Source: Clostridia bacterium (GTDB taxonomy: Bacteria > Bacillota > Clostridia > Christensenellales > Aristaeellaceae). From it: 34,362 nucleotides of DNA. Position 1 is the first letter of the stretch. Every line of letters starts with the position of its first letter. The notes under the pieces were generated by a model. It had not been told where the DNA came from. It worked only from the letters and a program-made list of their open reading frames with translations, and ran no database searches. The position numbers and the translations under genes are program-made. Where the stretch lies: assembly GCA_017431365.1 (NCBI GenBank), contig JAFRLF010000172.1, positions 1 through 34,362 on the forward strand, written 5' to 3'. Below are positions 15,604-23,844 of the stretch, in pieces.

Positions 15604-16557
15604 TCAGAACAGCGAGTAATCCGGTTCGAGCTTCTTGACGATCGTATTCACCGTGATGACCAGTATGAAGCCGATCAGCGACTGATACAGGCCCACAGCG
15701 GACGCGGTCGAGAAGTTGAAGTCGGATACCGTCGCGCGGTACACGTACATTTCGATGATGTCGACCGGCTGGAACAGGATCGGGTTGCGGCCGACCAGGT
15801 TCCAGAACAGGCCGAAGTCGCCCTTCACGATGCCGCCCAGCGCGAACAGCAGGAGGATGACGATGGTCGGGCGCAGGGAGGGCAGGATGATGTGCTTGAT
15901 CTTCTGCCAGCCGTTCGCGCCGTCGATCATGGACGCCTCGATGATCGCGGAGTCGATGCCCATGATGGCCGCGAAGTACACCACCGAGTTATAGCCCGTC
16001 TTCTGCCACAGATGCACCAGGATGATGATGATCGGCCAGGGATCGCCCGTCTTATAGAGGCGCAGCGGCTCGGCGCCCAGCTTTTTCAGAACGACGTTCA
16101 AAAAGCCCGTGTCGGAGTTCAGCAGGCTGAATACCAGCAGGCCCACCAGAACCTGAGAGATGAAGTACGGGAGGAACATCATGGTCTGCGAGACCTTGCG
16201 GAACCACTTGGACTGGATCTCCTTGAGCAGAATGGCCACCGTCACGGCCAGGAAGTTGTCCAGCACGATGAACGCCAGGTTGAACAAGATGGTGTTCTTC
16301 GTCAGGGACCAGAGCTTGCCGGACTTGGCCACGAAGTCGAAGTTCTTCAGTCCGACGAACTGGCTGGCAAAGATCCCCTTGCGGTAGTTGTAGTTGACGA
16401 AAGCCACGTAGATGCCCGGCAGCGGCGCGTAGCTGAACGCAATGAAGTAGATGATCGCCGGGATGCACATGATGATGAGCGTCTTGGAATTCCAGAGCTG
16501 CTTCTTCCAGGCGCCCTTGGTGCCCTGCGGCGTCAGGGTCCTCTCATTGACTGCCAT
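15604..16557 (-). CDS. Carbohydrate ABC transporter permease B, operon 2 (LplB-like)
   Basis: A 317-residue permease partner with a basic N-terminus (GAWKKQLWN), about six helices and the EAA loop IIEASMIDGANG followed by IILPSLRP. ATG at 16557 follows GGGGGGAGG. It is the first gene of operon 2, driven by the promoter at 16621-16649 and divergent from operon 3. Confidence 0.93.
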   Translation of the reverse strand: MAVNERTLTPQGTKGAWKKQLWNSKTLIIMCIPAIIYFIAFSYAPLPGIYVAFVNYNYRKGIFASQFVGLKNFDFVAKSGKLWSLTKNTILFNLAFIVLDNFLAVTVAILLKEIQSKWFRKVSQTMMFLPYFISQVLVGLLVFSLLNSDTGFLNVVLKKLGAEPLRLYKTGDPWPIIIILVHLWQKTGYNSVVYFAAIMGIDSAIIEASMIDGANGWQKIKHIILPSLRPTIVILLLFALGGIVKGDFGLFWNLVGRNPILFQPVDIIEMYVYRATVSDFNFSTASAVGLYQSLIGFILVITVNTIVKKLEPDYSLF

Positions 16558-16620
16558 AAGTTTCCTCCCCCCATCGAGTCGATCCGCGCGGGTACGCGCG
16601 GAACGCAGAGTTACAAAATA

Positions 16621-16649
16621 ATATTATGCTTTTAAAATGAAGATTTCAA
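16621..16649 (-). promoter_or_regulatory. Promoter of sugar operon 2
   Basis: On the minus strand, -35 TTGAAA (16644-16649), 17 bases, then -10 TAATAT (16621-16626), upstream of permease B. Confidence 0.75.
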
Positions 16650-16797
16650 GCACTTAAACTGCCCACGACAATACAAACGCCGATAATTAACCTGATATCA
16701 GACAAATTTACTTATCATTTACTTTTAACGTCATAAATATCCCCGCATGTTTTGTCAGATCATACGGAACCGTTATGACAAAGATTGACTTGCTTTG

Positions 16798-16826
16798 TTG
16801 ACATCTCCACGGACGTGTGCTATATT
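16798..16826 (+). promoter_or_regulatory. Promoter of sugar operon 3
   Basis: A consensus -35 TTGACA (16798-16803), 17-base spacer and -10 TATATT (16821-16826), about 70 bases before permease B of operon 3. Confidence 0.85.
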
Positions 16827-16894
16827 TTTAACGAAATGAGCGCCGCGCCGTCAACGCTTCGGCGCATGTGACACAGCAAAGGGTGTGATGCGTT

Positions 16895-17845
16895 TTGCAG
16901 AAAACAGGCACGCTGACCCCCGTCAAAAAGGGCCGCGTCAATCCCCTGCGGGAGATCTGGGACAAAAAGTTTCTCTATCTTCTGGCGCTGCCGGCAGTCC
17001 TGTATACCTTCATTTACGGATACATGACGCTGCCGTACATCGCCATCGCCTTTGAAAAGTTCAATTACAAGACGGGCATCCGCTCGCCCTTCGTGGGGCT
17101 TGACAACTTTACCTCTTTTTTCAAGTCCTCCTGGGCCTGGGCCGTCACCCGCAACACGCTGGTGATCAACTTCCTGTTCCTGATCTTCGGCACGTTTTTC
17201 GCGATCCTGATCGCGCTGCTGCTCAACGAGATACGCAACAAGCCCTTCCTCAAGCTCACGCAGTCGGCGATGCTGTTCCCGTTCTTCATCTCGTGGGTCA
17301 TCGTCAGCTACATGCTGCAGGGCCTGCTGGGCACGGCCAACGGCATGATCAACCGGTTGATCGAGTCCCTGGGCGGAGCGAGGATCAACTTCTACTCCAC
17401 GCCGAGCTACTGGTATCCGATCCTGCTGATCCTGAACATTTGGAAAAACGCCGGCTACAATTCTATCATCTACCTGGCGGCCATCACCGGCATCGACGAG
17501 TCCATCTACGAGGCGGCCGCTATCGACGGAGCGACCCGTTTCAAGCGCATCATCTACGTGACGCTGCCGCTGCTCATCCCCACGATCAGCGTGCTGACGC
17601 TCATGTCCATCGGGCGGATCTTCTACGGCGACTTCGGCATGATGTACGCCATCGTCCGGGACAACGCCTCCATCATGCCAATCGCCGAGGTCATCGACAC
17701 CTACGTCTTCCGCACGTTCAAGAATACGGGCAATCCCTCGCTGACCATGGCCATCGGCCTGTATCAGAGCATCGTGGGATTCATCCTCGTTTACACGTCG
17801 AACAGGATCGTCCGCCGCTACTACCCCGACGGCGCGCTGTTCTGA
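16895..17845 (+). CDS. Carbohydrate ABC transporter permease B, operon 3 (LplB-like)
   Basis: A 316-residue permease with a basic N-terminus, about six helices and the EAA loop SIYEAAAIDGAT followed by VTLPLLIP. It starts at TTG 16895, with AAAGGGTG about nine bases upstream; the nearby ATG at 16888 is out of frame. It is the first gene of operon 3, followed after 28 bases by permease C. Confidence 0.92.
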   Translation: MQKTGTLTPVKKGRVNPLREIWDKKFLYLLALPAVLYTFIYGYMTLPYIAIAFEKFNYKTGIRSPFVGLDNFTSFFKSSWAWAVTRNTLVINFLFLIFGTFFAILIALLLNEIRNKPFLKLTQSAMLFPFFISWVIVSYMLQGLLGTANGMINRLIESLGGARINFYSTPSYWYPILLILNIWKNAGYNSIIYLAAITGIDESIYEAAAIDGATRFKRIIYVTLPLLIPTISVLTLMSIGRIFYGDFGMMYAIVRDNASIMPIAEVIDTYVFRTFKNTGNPSLTMAIGLYQSIVGFILVYTSNRIVRRYYPDGALF

Positions 17846-17873
17846 CCGGCGTCCGGAAAGGAGAACCTGCGTT

Positions 17874-18809
17874 ATGTCTCAGATCAACACAACCGTCAAT
17901 ACCAGCGATGACCTCGGGCGCAGTATCCTGCACATGCGCAGCACGCGCGGCGAGCGCGTCGGTTCATTCTTCATTCATCTGTTCGTGCTCCTGTTCGCCC
18001 TGGCGTGCCTGATCCCCTTCGTGATGGTGATCGTCGTCTCCTTCACCGAGGAAAAGGCCATCACGCTGAACGGGTACTCCCTGTTCACCACGCACTGGTC
18101 GACCGCCGCCTATAAGATGATGTTCGGCAAAAACTCCGCCGTGCCGCGCTCCTACGGCGTGACCACGCTGGCCACCGTGGCGGGCACGTTCATCGCCACG
18201 CTGATCACCTTCGGCGCAGGGTACACCCTGGCTAATAAGCAGTGCCGCTACAGAAACGGGCTGTCGCTGTACTTCTACTTTACGATGGTCTTTTCCGCCG
18301 GCCTGGTGCCGTGGTACATGGTGTCCAAGGCCATCGGCGCGTACGACAACATCTGGGCGCTCATCATCCCGTCGCTGATGTTCTCGCCGTTCAACATGTT
18401 CCTGGTGCGCAACTTCGTCAACGGGATCCCCGAGGCGCTGAACGAGTCCGCGCGCATCGACGGCGCGGGCGAGATGCGCATCGCCTTTCAGATCTACCTG
18501 CCGCTGTGCAAGCCCGTGCTGGCCACAATCGTGCTGTTCTACGCCATCGGCTACTGGAACAACTACTTCAACGCCGTCATGCTCATCACCGACCGAAAGA
18601 TGTACCCCCTGCAGATGCTCCTGTTCCAGATCCAATCGGAGATCACCGCCATGAGCAAGCTCATGTCCGGCGCCGAGCGGGCCAACCCGCCCAAGGAGGC
18701 CTTTAAGATGGCCACGTCCGTGGTCACGATGGGCCCGATCATCCTTCTGTATCCCTTCCTGCAGAAGTACTTCGTCAAGGGCATGGTCATCGGCGCCGTG
18801 AAGGGCTGA
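17874..18809 (+). CDS. Carbohydrate ABC transporter permease C, operon 3 (LplC/YtcP-like)
   Basis: A 311-residue permease with about six helices, the EAA loop ALNESARIDGAG followed by IYLPLCKP, and the GAVKG end. ATG at 17874 follows AAAGGAG. It pairs with permease B and lies 92 bases before the binding-protein gene, with a small hairpin in the gap. Confidence 0.93.
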   Translation: MSQINTTVNTSDDLGRSILHMRSTRGERVGSFFIHLFVLLFALACLIPFVMVIVVSFTEEKAITLNGYSLFTTHWSTAAYKMMFGKNSAVPRSYGVTTLATVAGTFIATLITFGAGYTLANKQCRYRNGLSLYFYFTMVFSAGLVPWYMVSKAIGAYDNIWALIIPSLMFSPFNMFLVRNFVNGIPEALNESARIDGAGEMRIAFQIYLPLCKPVLATIVLFYAIGYWNNYFNAVMLITDRKMYPLQMLLFQIQSEITAMSKLMSGAERANPPKEAFKMATSVVTMGPIILLYPFLQKYFVKGMVIGAVKG

Positions 18810-18850
18810 CGCCTTCCGTCGCGTCAAGGCTCCGCGCAAAAAGGTTGCAG

Positions 18851-18865
18851 CGGGCAAAAAGCCCG
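18851..18865 (+). other. Small stem-loop upstream of binding-protein gene 3
   Basis: CGGGC (18851-18855), loop AAAAA, GCCCG (18861-18865), 36 bases before the binding-protein ATG. It is too small for a sure terminator and more likely an RNA processing or stability element. Confidence 0.45.
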
Positions 18866-18901
18866 TGAATACACAATAATACTTATCGAGGAGGTAACCC
18901 C

Positions 18902-20413
18902 ATGAAGAAACTGTTGCTGCTTGCTCTGGCGCTGGTTCTGGCGCTGCCCGCGTTCAGCTTCGGCGCCGTCGCCGAGGGTGAAGTGCATCCCATGCGCTAC
19001 GTCCAGCCCGGCACGCTGCCCACCGAGTATGATATCGGCATCGCCGCGGTCAACGAAAAGCTGGCCGCCGACGGTCTGGGCATCGAAGTCGAGATCATCC
19101 GCATTCCCTGGGGCGAGTACGACACCAAGCTCAACCTGATGCTCTCCACCGGCGAGCCCTTTGAGCTGATCCACGTCATGCAGGACGTGAAGAACATGTC
19201 CGCCCTCGCGGCCATGGACGCCATCGTGTCCGTGGATCCGTACCTGGACAACTATCCGGATCTGGTGTCCAAGTTCACCGACACCGAGTGGCTGGGCGCC
19301 CTGTACAACGGCGAACACTACGCCGTGCCCTGCTCCTGGCGCACCTTCGACAACACCATGTCCTATCTGGACCTGCGCGTCGACGTCATGAAGGCCGTCG
19401 GCTACGACGAGTTCCCCTCCGAGGACCTGGACGCCGTCTTCGACCTGATGAAGAAGTCTCAGGACTACATCCTCGAGGAGACCGGCCTGGTGGCCTACAA
19501 CTGGTTCCATCAGAATCAGGACACCGCCCACTGGCTGCATCGCACCTATGACAGCTATCCCTTCTACGTCGAGAACAGCCTGGGCCTGGTCCTGGCCCGT
19601 CAGGACGGCACCATCGACTCCTTCTACGAGTCCGAAGAGTTCAAGCAGGACGCCGAGTTCTACTACAAGCTCTATCAGGCCGGCCTGGTCAACCCGGACG
19701 TGCTGAACCTGGACCACTCCGTCATGTATGACGACGCTCAGCTGGGCGCGTTCCTGCCCTCTCAGACCTTCGACCCCGCCACCGGCGTCACGATCAAGCG
19801 CCTCACCGGCATCGACACCACCGTGGACTGGGTCAGCATGTATCCCGACAAGCCGGAGATGATCTACACCTTCGTGCAGAACCTGAACGCCATCTCCGCC
19901 ACCGCCGAGGATCCCGAGAGCGGCCTGAAGTTCCTCAACTGGCTGTACGCCAATCAGGAAAACCATGATCTGTTCCACTACGGCATCGTGGACCGCCACT
20001 ACACGCCCATCGGCGACAACAAGATCGAGCAGGTCCGCGGCGACGACGACAACGCCTTGTACGTGATGGACACCTGGATGAGCGGCTATCTGCCCTACAT
20101 GCGCTTCGCCGCTGACGCTCCCGAGCGCCAGATCGAGTACATGACCTACCGCGCCGAGAACTACGTGGTCTCCCCCATCGCCGGCTTCATCTTCGACGCC
20201 AGCAACGTGCAGACCGAGCTCAGCGCCCTGCAGACCGAGCTGATCGCCTCCATCTACCCAATCAAGGTCGGCATGATCCCCTACGAGGGCAACATCGAGA
20301 AGGCCATCGACAACCTGAAGGCCGCCGGCCTCGACACCTACCTGGACGAGTACCGCAAGCAGTTCGCCGCCTATCTGGAAGCCAATCCCTGGGTTCTTGA
20401 GATGGCTCAGTAA
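18902..20413 (+). CDS. Carbohydrate ABC transporter solute-binding protein 3 (LipO/YtcQ-like)
   Basis: A 503-residue secreted binding protein. The signal peptide MKKLLLLALALVLALPAFSF ends GAVA before EGEV and has no cysteine, so signal peptidase I cleavage is expected. The mature part has acidic, Trp/Tyr-rich sugar-binding character and an N-terminal lobe starting VHPMRYVQPG. ATG follows AGGAGGT. It is the last gene of operon 3; unlike the other operons there is no linked hydrolase, so the imported sugar must be processed by enzymes encoded elsewhere. Confidence 0.92.
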   Translation: MKKLLLLALALVLALPAFSFGAVAEGEVHPMRYVQPGTLPTEYDIGIAAVNEKLAADGLGIEVEIIRIPWGEYDTKLNLMLSTGEPFELIHVMQDVKNMSALAAMDAIVSVDPYLDNYPDLVSKFTDTEWLGALYNGEHYAVPCSWRTFDNTMSYLDLRVDVMKAVGYDEFPSEDLDAVFDLMKKSQDYILEETGLVAYNWFHQNQDTAHWLHRTYDSYPFYVENSLGLVLARQDGTIDSFYESEEFKQDAEFYYKLYQAGLVNPDVLNLDHSVMYDDAQLGAFLPSQTFDPATGVTIKRLTGIDTTVDWVSMYPDKPEMIYTFVQNLNAISATAEDPESGLKFLNWLYANQENHDLFHYGIVDRHYTPIGDNKIEQVRGDDDNALYVMDTWMSGYLPYMRFAADAPERQIEYMTYRAENYVVSPIAGFIFDASNVQTELSALQTELIASIYPIKVGMIPYEGNIEKAIDNLKAAGLDTYLDEYRKQFAAYLEANPWVLEMAQ

Positions 20414-20442
20414 CTGACGCGAAACAAAACCGAATGACGATG

Positions 20443-20473
20443 GCGGCCCCGTTTCCGATGGAAACGGGGCCGC
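20443..20473 (+). terminator. Terminator of sugar operon 3
   Basis: A perfect 14-base stem GCGGCCCCGTTTCC (20443-20456) / GGAAACGGGGCCGC (20460-20473) with a 3-base loop, then TTGATGGTTT. It also lies after the stop of the converging minus-strand ATPase gene, so it could serve both. Confidence 0.85.
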
Positions 20474-20528
20474 TTGATGGTTTACCATTACTGCTTTTGA
20501 CGATAAGCCCTGTGTATTGAAATGTAGA

Positions 20529-21803
20529 TCAATCCTTAAGACAGCCTATGGGAACGATACAGATACCATCTTCCCGCCGATATGCATACCGCTCCGTAGC
20601 CGTGAGGATCATTCGGAACGCCGGCGCTTTCATCTTCGACGTATCAATTGATTCCGTCAGGGTATTCAGAGTCTCAGCGCCTTCCTTTATGAGTCTTTCT
20701 CCTCCCAGTTTGATCTCAACTAGGCCATACGACCCGTTTCTCAGATGCAAGACCGCATCACATTCAAGCCCCGCCTTGTTTCTGAAATGATATACGCTTC
20801 CGCCAAGCGCCTCCACGTATACTCTCAAATCACGAACGCACATGGTCTCAAACAGGAATCCCATCGTGTTCAAATCATTGATCAGATCATTGGGGCCAAT
20901 TCCAAGCGCCGCGGCCGCTATGGAGGCGTCCACAAAATAACGCGTATCAGACGTCCGGATAGCCGCCTTGGATCGAAGGTTCGGGTTCCACGCGGGCATA
21001 TCCTCGACGACAAAGATCTTCTTTAAAGCAGAGATATAAGAGGCGACGGTTTCCTGATTGATAATCGCGTCGTTGTTGGCTGCAATATCCGCCGCTATGG
21101 CTGTATTCGCGATCTGTTGACCCTGATTCCGCGCCAGCGACCGCATCAGGCGCTTAACGCGCTCCGGATCCTTTTCTACGCCATCCGCCCGGTTAATATC
21201 AGAATGAACTACGGCGTCATAATAATCGATCGCCTGATTCAACGCGATCTTATCGCGCATATCAACGGAGCGAGGCCATCCACCCCGGCAGATCAGAAAC
21301 GCGGCTCGCTCAAGGTCGAGCTTCGATTCACCGTCTACCTCTGCGCTGCTTTCAAACATTCTTGAGAGGCTCACTTCGCCTGTGGATTCTCCGGATTCAT
21401 AGAGACTCATAGGCCGCATCATCAGCCAGGAAAACCTGCCCGTTCCCGAATGCGTGATCTCATGCGTATTCGGAGGTACAGCTGAACCTGTAAGCACAAA
21501 TTGACCCAATTCGTCACGATGGTCTACTTCAAAGCGAATAGCGTCCCAGAGTTTTGGCGCAATCTGCCATTCATCGATCAATCGCGGCGTATCTCCACTA
21601 AGAAGCCGCTTCGGATTCAAAGCCGCCATGTTGATGTTCTGCTCTTTGAACTGAGGATCATCCATATATAGAACGCTCTTTGCGATCTGCTCCGCTGTGG
21701 TAGTCTTTCCACACCACTTTGGCCCTTCGATCAAAACGGCTCCCTTGCCTTCGAGCTTTTCTGCCAGGATGGAATCAACCACTCTGTTTCGATAGTCTTT
21801 CAC
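20529..21803 (-). CDS. AAA ATPase with DUF4143-type nuclease-like C-terminus (second of two)
   Basis: A 424-residue protein with a P-loop GPKWCGKT at residues 27-34, Walker B-like RLIDEWQ at 74-80 and sensor-like VLTGSA at 103-108. The C-terminal part has ECDAVL followed by LVEIKLGG, the D...ExK pattern of PD-(D/E)XK-like folds found in DUF4143 proteins. The cellular role of this family is not established; many members sit in accessory DNA. It starts at GTG 21803 and is transcribed from the promoter at 21822-21850, which has a tandem repeat array directly upstream. It is only distantly similar to the neighbouring ATPase. Confidence 0.85.
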   Translation of the reverse strand: MKDYRNRVVDSILAEKLEGKGAVLIEGPKWCGKTTTAEQIAKSVLYMDDPQFKEQNINMAALNPKRLLSGDTPRLIDEWQIAPKLWDAIRFEVDHRDELGQFVLTGSAVPPNTHEITHSGTGRFSWLMMRPMSLYESGESTGEVSLSRMFESSAEVDGESKLDLERAAFLICRGGWPRSVDMRDKIALNQAIDYYDAVVHSDINRADGVEKDPERVKRLMRSLARNQGQQIANTAIAADIAANNDAIINQETVASYISALKKIFVVEDMPAWNPNLRSKAAIRTSDTRYFVDASIAAAALGIGPNDLINDLNTMGFLFETMCVRDLRVYVEALGGSVYHFRNKAGLECDAVLHLRNGSYGLVEIKLGGERLIKEGAETLNTLTESIDTSKMKAPAFRMILTATERYAYRREDGICIVPIGCLKD

Positions 21804-21821
21804 TTTGTCTCACCCATGGTC

Positions 21822-21850
21822 ATCTTAGCACAGATCTACGGAGATATCAA
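21822..21850 (-). promoter_or_regulatory. Promoter of the second DUF4143 ATPase gene
   Basis: On the minus strand, -35 TTGATA (21845-21850), 17 bases, then -10 TAAGAT (21822-21827), 18 bases before the GTG start. The repeat array begins six bases upstream of the -35 box, where activator or repressor sites usually lie. Confidence 0.75.
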
Positions 21851-21856
21851 GCATAA

Positions 21857-21984
21857 TCCGATGATTGGCATTATTTTATTCCGATGATCGGCGTATTTTT
21901 GATCCGACGTTTGGCGCGTTTTCAATCCGACGTTTGGCGCGTTTTCAATCCGATGATTGGCGTGTTTTTATTCCGACGTTTGGC
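21857..21984. repeat. Tandem array of 23-base units (5 full plus a partial sixth)
   Basis: Units start at 21857, 21880, 21903, 21926, 21949 and 21972. The core is TCCGAYGNTYGGC. Units 3 and 4 are identical in all 23 bases. Two core variants occur, GATGATTGG/GATGATCGG and GACGTTTGG, in the order B, B, A, A, B, A. Unit 2 holds the near-palindrome CCGATGATCGG. The spacing is even and there are no unique spacers, so this is not a CRISPR array. The array fills the gap between the two ATPase genes, upstream of the promoter of the second. Confidence 0.9.
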
Positions 21985-21999
21985 AAACCTCAACGGTTC

Positions 22000-23292
22000 T
22001 CAAAGCAATTCTCTGGTCTTTCCTGCAAGATATAATGGCAGATTAGTTATCTCGCCATCCTTTCTATATCCACGCTTTGAATACCTCAGAGCATGCCCGG
22101 GCAGATTGTTCTTAATGTATTTCTTAAAAGAAAGCGCAGACTTGTCTTCACCACCTTTTACCTCAACGGGAATGATCTCGGTACCATTTTGGAGAACAAA
22201 ATCGATCTCACTGTTCTTATCAGAATAGTACCTGGGCTCAACATCGAACTGTCCGCGAAGCTGCTGCAATACATAGTTTTCCGTCAGCTGACCTTTGAAC
22301 TGATAGTCTGTTTTCAGAAGAATAGCGCTGTTATCGATGCCGGCCATGTGCTTTAGCAGACCGGTATCAAACAAAAAGAGCTTGAACTGGTCCAGTTTAT
22401 CGAAGGCCGTCAAAGGATGTTCCATCCTGGAAACATTGTATACCCGATTAAGCATTCCAGCCGAAACAAGCCACTCGATGGCCTCTTCAAAGTCTCTCGC
22501 TCTGCCGCCTTCCCGCACGGCTCCGTACATGAATTTTTCATTCGGTTTGGCGAGCTGTGAAACAATGCTTCGAAAAACCATGAGTATACGTCCGCTGTTT
22601 ACTTTGCCGTTGTGCTTGGAAAAGTCATTTTCATAAACCTCGATGAGTTCATGTTGAATCTGCGAAACAATGGCTGGATCTTTATACTTGACCCATGATG
22701 CGACACATTCCGGCATCCCGCCGATGATCAGGTAGCTGTTATACGCATCCAGCAGACGGTTATGAAATATCTGCTCGATCTGCTGTCCCTTCGCGATGCT
22801 CTCATAATAAGCGAAGAGAATGGTATCCGTTGCGTTGAGGAACTCGTCAAAGCTTAACGGATAGATGTCAAGAAGATTGACCATCCCGACCGGATATGAC
22901 TTCGGCTGAGCAAGAAGTGTTCCCAGCAGGCTGCCGGCGGCTACAACATGATATTCGTTTGCCTTTTCTCTGAAGTATTTCAGAGAATTGAGCGCCTCCG
23001 GGCATTCCTGGATTTCATCAAAGATGACAAGCGTTTCTCCGGGAAGTATCTTTTCTCCTGCTATCATGGAGAGGAGTTCTATAATTCGGTGGGGATTCTT
23101 GTTTGCCTCAAAGATTGATTTCAGTTCGTCTTCTTCATCAAAGTTAAAGTAGACAAAGCTCTCATAGTAGTTTTCCCCGAACTCCTTCATCAGCCATGTT
23201 TTCCCGACCTGACGAGCGCCTTTTAACACCATGGGTTTTCGGTCTTCGTTGGATTTCCACCTAATAAGAGCCTGAATCGCGTTGCGTTTCAT
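22000..23292 (-). CDS. AAA ATPase with DUF4143-type nuclease-like C-terminus (first of two)
   Basis: A 430-residue protein with the P-loop GARQVGKT at residues 25-32, Walker B LVIFDEIQE at 88-96 and sensor-like AAGSLLG. The C-terminus has EIDFVL followed by IPVEVKGG, the D...ExK pattern of DUF4143 proteins. The start at 23292 is chosen because GGGGTGGTGA precedes MKRNAIQAL; the frame opens 20 codons further upstream, across the promoter. It is transcribed towards the second ATPase gene but each has its own promoter. Function is unknown, and both proteins look intact. Confidence 0.87.
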   Translation of the reverse strand: MKRNAIQALIRWKSNEDRKPMVLKGARQVGKTWLMKEFGENYYESFVYFNFDEEDELKSIFEANKNPHRIIELLSMIAGEKILPGETLVIFDEIQECPEALNSLKYFREKANEYHVVAAGSLLGTLLAQPKSYPVGMVNLLDIYPLSFDEFLNATDTILFAYYESIAKGQQIEQIFHNRLLDAYNSYLIIGGMPECVASWVKYKDPAIVSQIQHELIEVYENDFSKHNGKVNSGRILMVFRSIVSQLAKPNEKFMYGAVREGGRARDFEEAIEWLVSAGMLNRVYNVSRMEHPLTAFDKLDQFKLFLFDTGLLKHMAGIDNSAILLKTDYQFKGQLTENYVLQQLRGQFDVEPRYYSDKNSEIDFVLQNGTEIIPVEVKGGEDKSALSFKKYIKNNLPGHALRYSKRGYRKDGEITNLPLYLAGKTRELL

Positions 23293-23324
23293 GAGAATCA
23301 CCACCCCTTCCGAGAACCGCATAC

Positions 23325-23352
23325 AGTATAACACATTTTTCCGAAAAATCAA
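23325..23352 (-). promoter_or_regulatory. Promoter of the first DUF4143 ATPase gene
   Basis: On the minus strand, -35 TTGATT (23347-23352), 16 bases, and an extended -10 TGTTATACT with TATACT at 23325-23330. One copy of the promoter repeat (23330-23344) lies between the two boxes. Confidence 0.7.
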
Positions 23353-23409
23353 CGCATGTTTATCACGTTTTTCTGACGTTTTTTGCCTAAATTGATCACA
23401 TTTTTCTGA
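23330..23409. repeat. Three direct repeats of 15 bases with a 32-33 base period
   Basis: Copies at 23330-23344, 23362-23376 and 23395-23409, read on the minus strand as TCRGAAAAAYGTGWT. The period is close to three helical turns. One copy lies inside the ATPase promoter and two lie upstream, between it and the vapB-like promoter. This is a likely operator set for a DNA-binding protein. Confidence 0.65.
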
Positions 23410-23419
23410 GTCGTTCAGT

Positions 23420-23451
23420 TTGACAGTCTATAGCGTGTCATTTATACTGTC
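23420..23451 (+). promoter_or_regulatory. Promoter and operator of the vapB-like gene
   Basis: -35 TTGACA (23420-23425), 17 bases, -10 TATACT (23443-23448). GACAGT (23422-23427) and ACTGTC (23446-23451) form an inverted repeat spanning the promoter, as expected for an autoregulated antitoxin gene. Confidence 0.8.
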
Positions 23452-23468
23452 TGCAGGAGGTGTTTAAT

Positions 23469-23690
23469 ATGTCCATACCCGCTCCGGTCATAGAAAAATG
23501 GGAACGCCTCAATGAAGCGGATAGACGTCAGACGGCGGCATTTATTGATTTTCTTTTGCAGAAGCGCGCGAATTCGGACAAATCATCCAATATTTCCGAT
23601 AAGCACATCACCCTTGGCGTCTGGAAGGACGAGCCTCTGTATATTACCGCTGATTTTGACGAATGCTATCGCGCATGCGTTCACGAATAA
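23469..23690 (+). CDS. VapB/DUF2281-like antitoxin with altered C-terminus
   Basis: A 73-residue protein with a helical N-terminus (IEKWERLNEADRRQTAAFID) and the antitoxin tail motif LGVWKDEPLYITADFDE, which normally wraps a PIN-domain toxin. ATG at 23469 follows AGGAGG. After DFDE the last residues CYRACVHE are not antitoxin-like: they come from reading the remaining toxin DNA in the wrong frame. The gene keeps a near-consensus promoter and operator but its toxin partner is gone, so any surviving function may be as a regulator or an orphan antitoxin. Confidence 0.7.
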   Translation: MSIPAPVIEKWERLNEADRRQTAAFIDFLLQKRANSDKSSNISDKHITLGVWKDEPLYITADFDECYRACVHE

Positions 23691-23754
23691 CATGCCTATA
23701 ATGACGCACGACGCAAACATTCACAAATATGACTGTATCCAGACAATCTGGTAG
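23656..23754 (+). pseudogene. Remnant of a VapC-like PIN-domain toxin gene (3' end only)
   Basis: In the frame of the TAG at 23752-23754 the DNA encodes AIAHAFTNNMPIMTHDANI followed by HKYD and ending TIW, the standard C-terminal end of PIN-domain VapC toxins (IAHA, then MPIxTxD). The upstream catalytic part of about 100 residues is missing. The fragment overlaps the 3' end of the antitoxin gene in another frame, consistent with an internal deletion that joined the two genes at a TTTTGACGA-like stretch. Confidence 0.7.
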
Positions 23755-23778
23755 AAATACTTTTCAATCACTGCAACA

Positions 23779-23808
23779 TGGCCCCACATCCAATCGGATA
23801 TGGGGCCA
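23779..23808. terminator. Bidirectional hairpin after the toxin remnant and the URO-D-family gene
   Basis: TGGCCCCACATCC (23779-23791) pairs with GGATATGGGGCCA (23796-23808) with one mismatch and a 4-base loop; on the plus strand CAATCTTATCTTTT follows. It sits between converging genes. Confidence 0.75.
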
Positions 23809-23844
23809 CAATCTTATCTTTTCACTTTTACCGTCAGGATCTCG

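Larger units (their letters stand above)
16558..16894. promoter_or_regulatory. Divergent control region between sugar operons 2 and 3
   Basis: This 337-base AT-rich region holds back-to-back promoters. Near operon 2 the leader contains a 7-base GC hairpin CCGCGCG (16584-16590) / CGCGCGG (16595-16601), close to the ribosome site. Near operon 3 the leader holds GCGCCG...CGGCGC. No ORF of interest is present. About 150 bases between the two promoters could host regulator sites, such as the TGATATCA palindrome near 16692. Confidence 0.7.

Noticed and set aside
18824..20488. 554-codon minus-strand frame opposite binding protein 3
   Set aside because: Antisense shadow with low-complexity Gly/Val/His composition and no ribosome site.
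21857..21984. CRISPR array
   Set aside because: Units are contiguous 23-base tandem copies with internal variation and no unique spacers, and no cas genes are nearby.
21884..22228. 114-codon plus-strand ORF through the repeat array
   Set aside because: The 23-base period is not a multiple of three, so no protein repeat results, and the rest is antisense to the ATPase gene.
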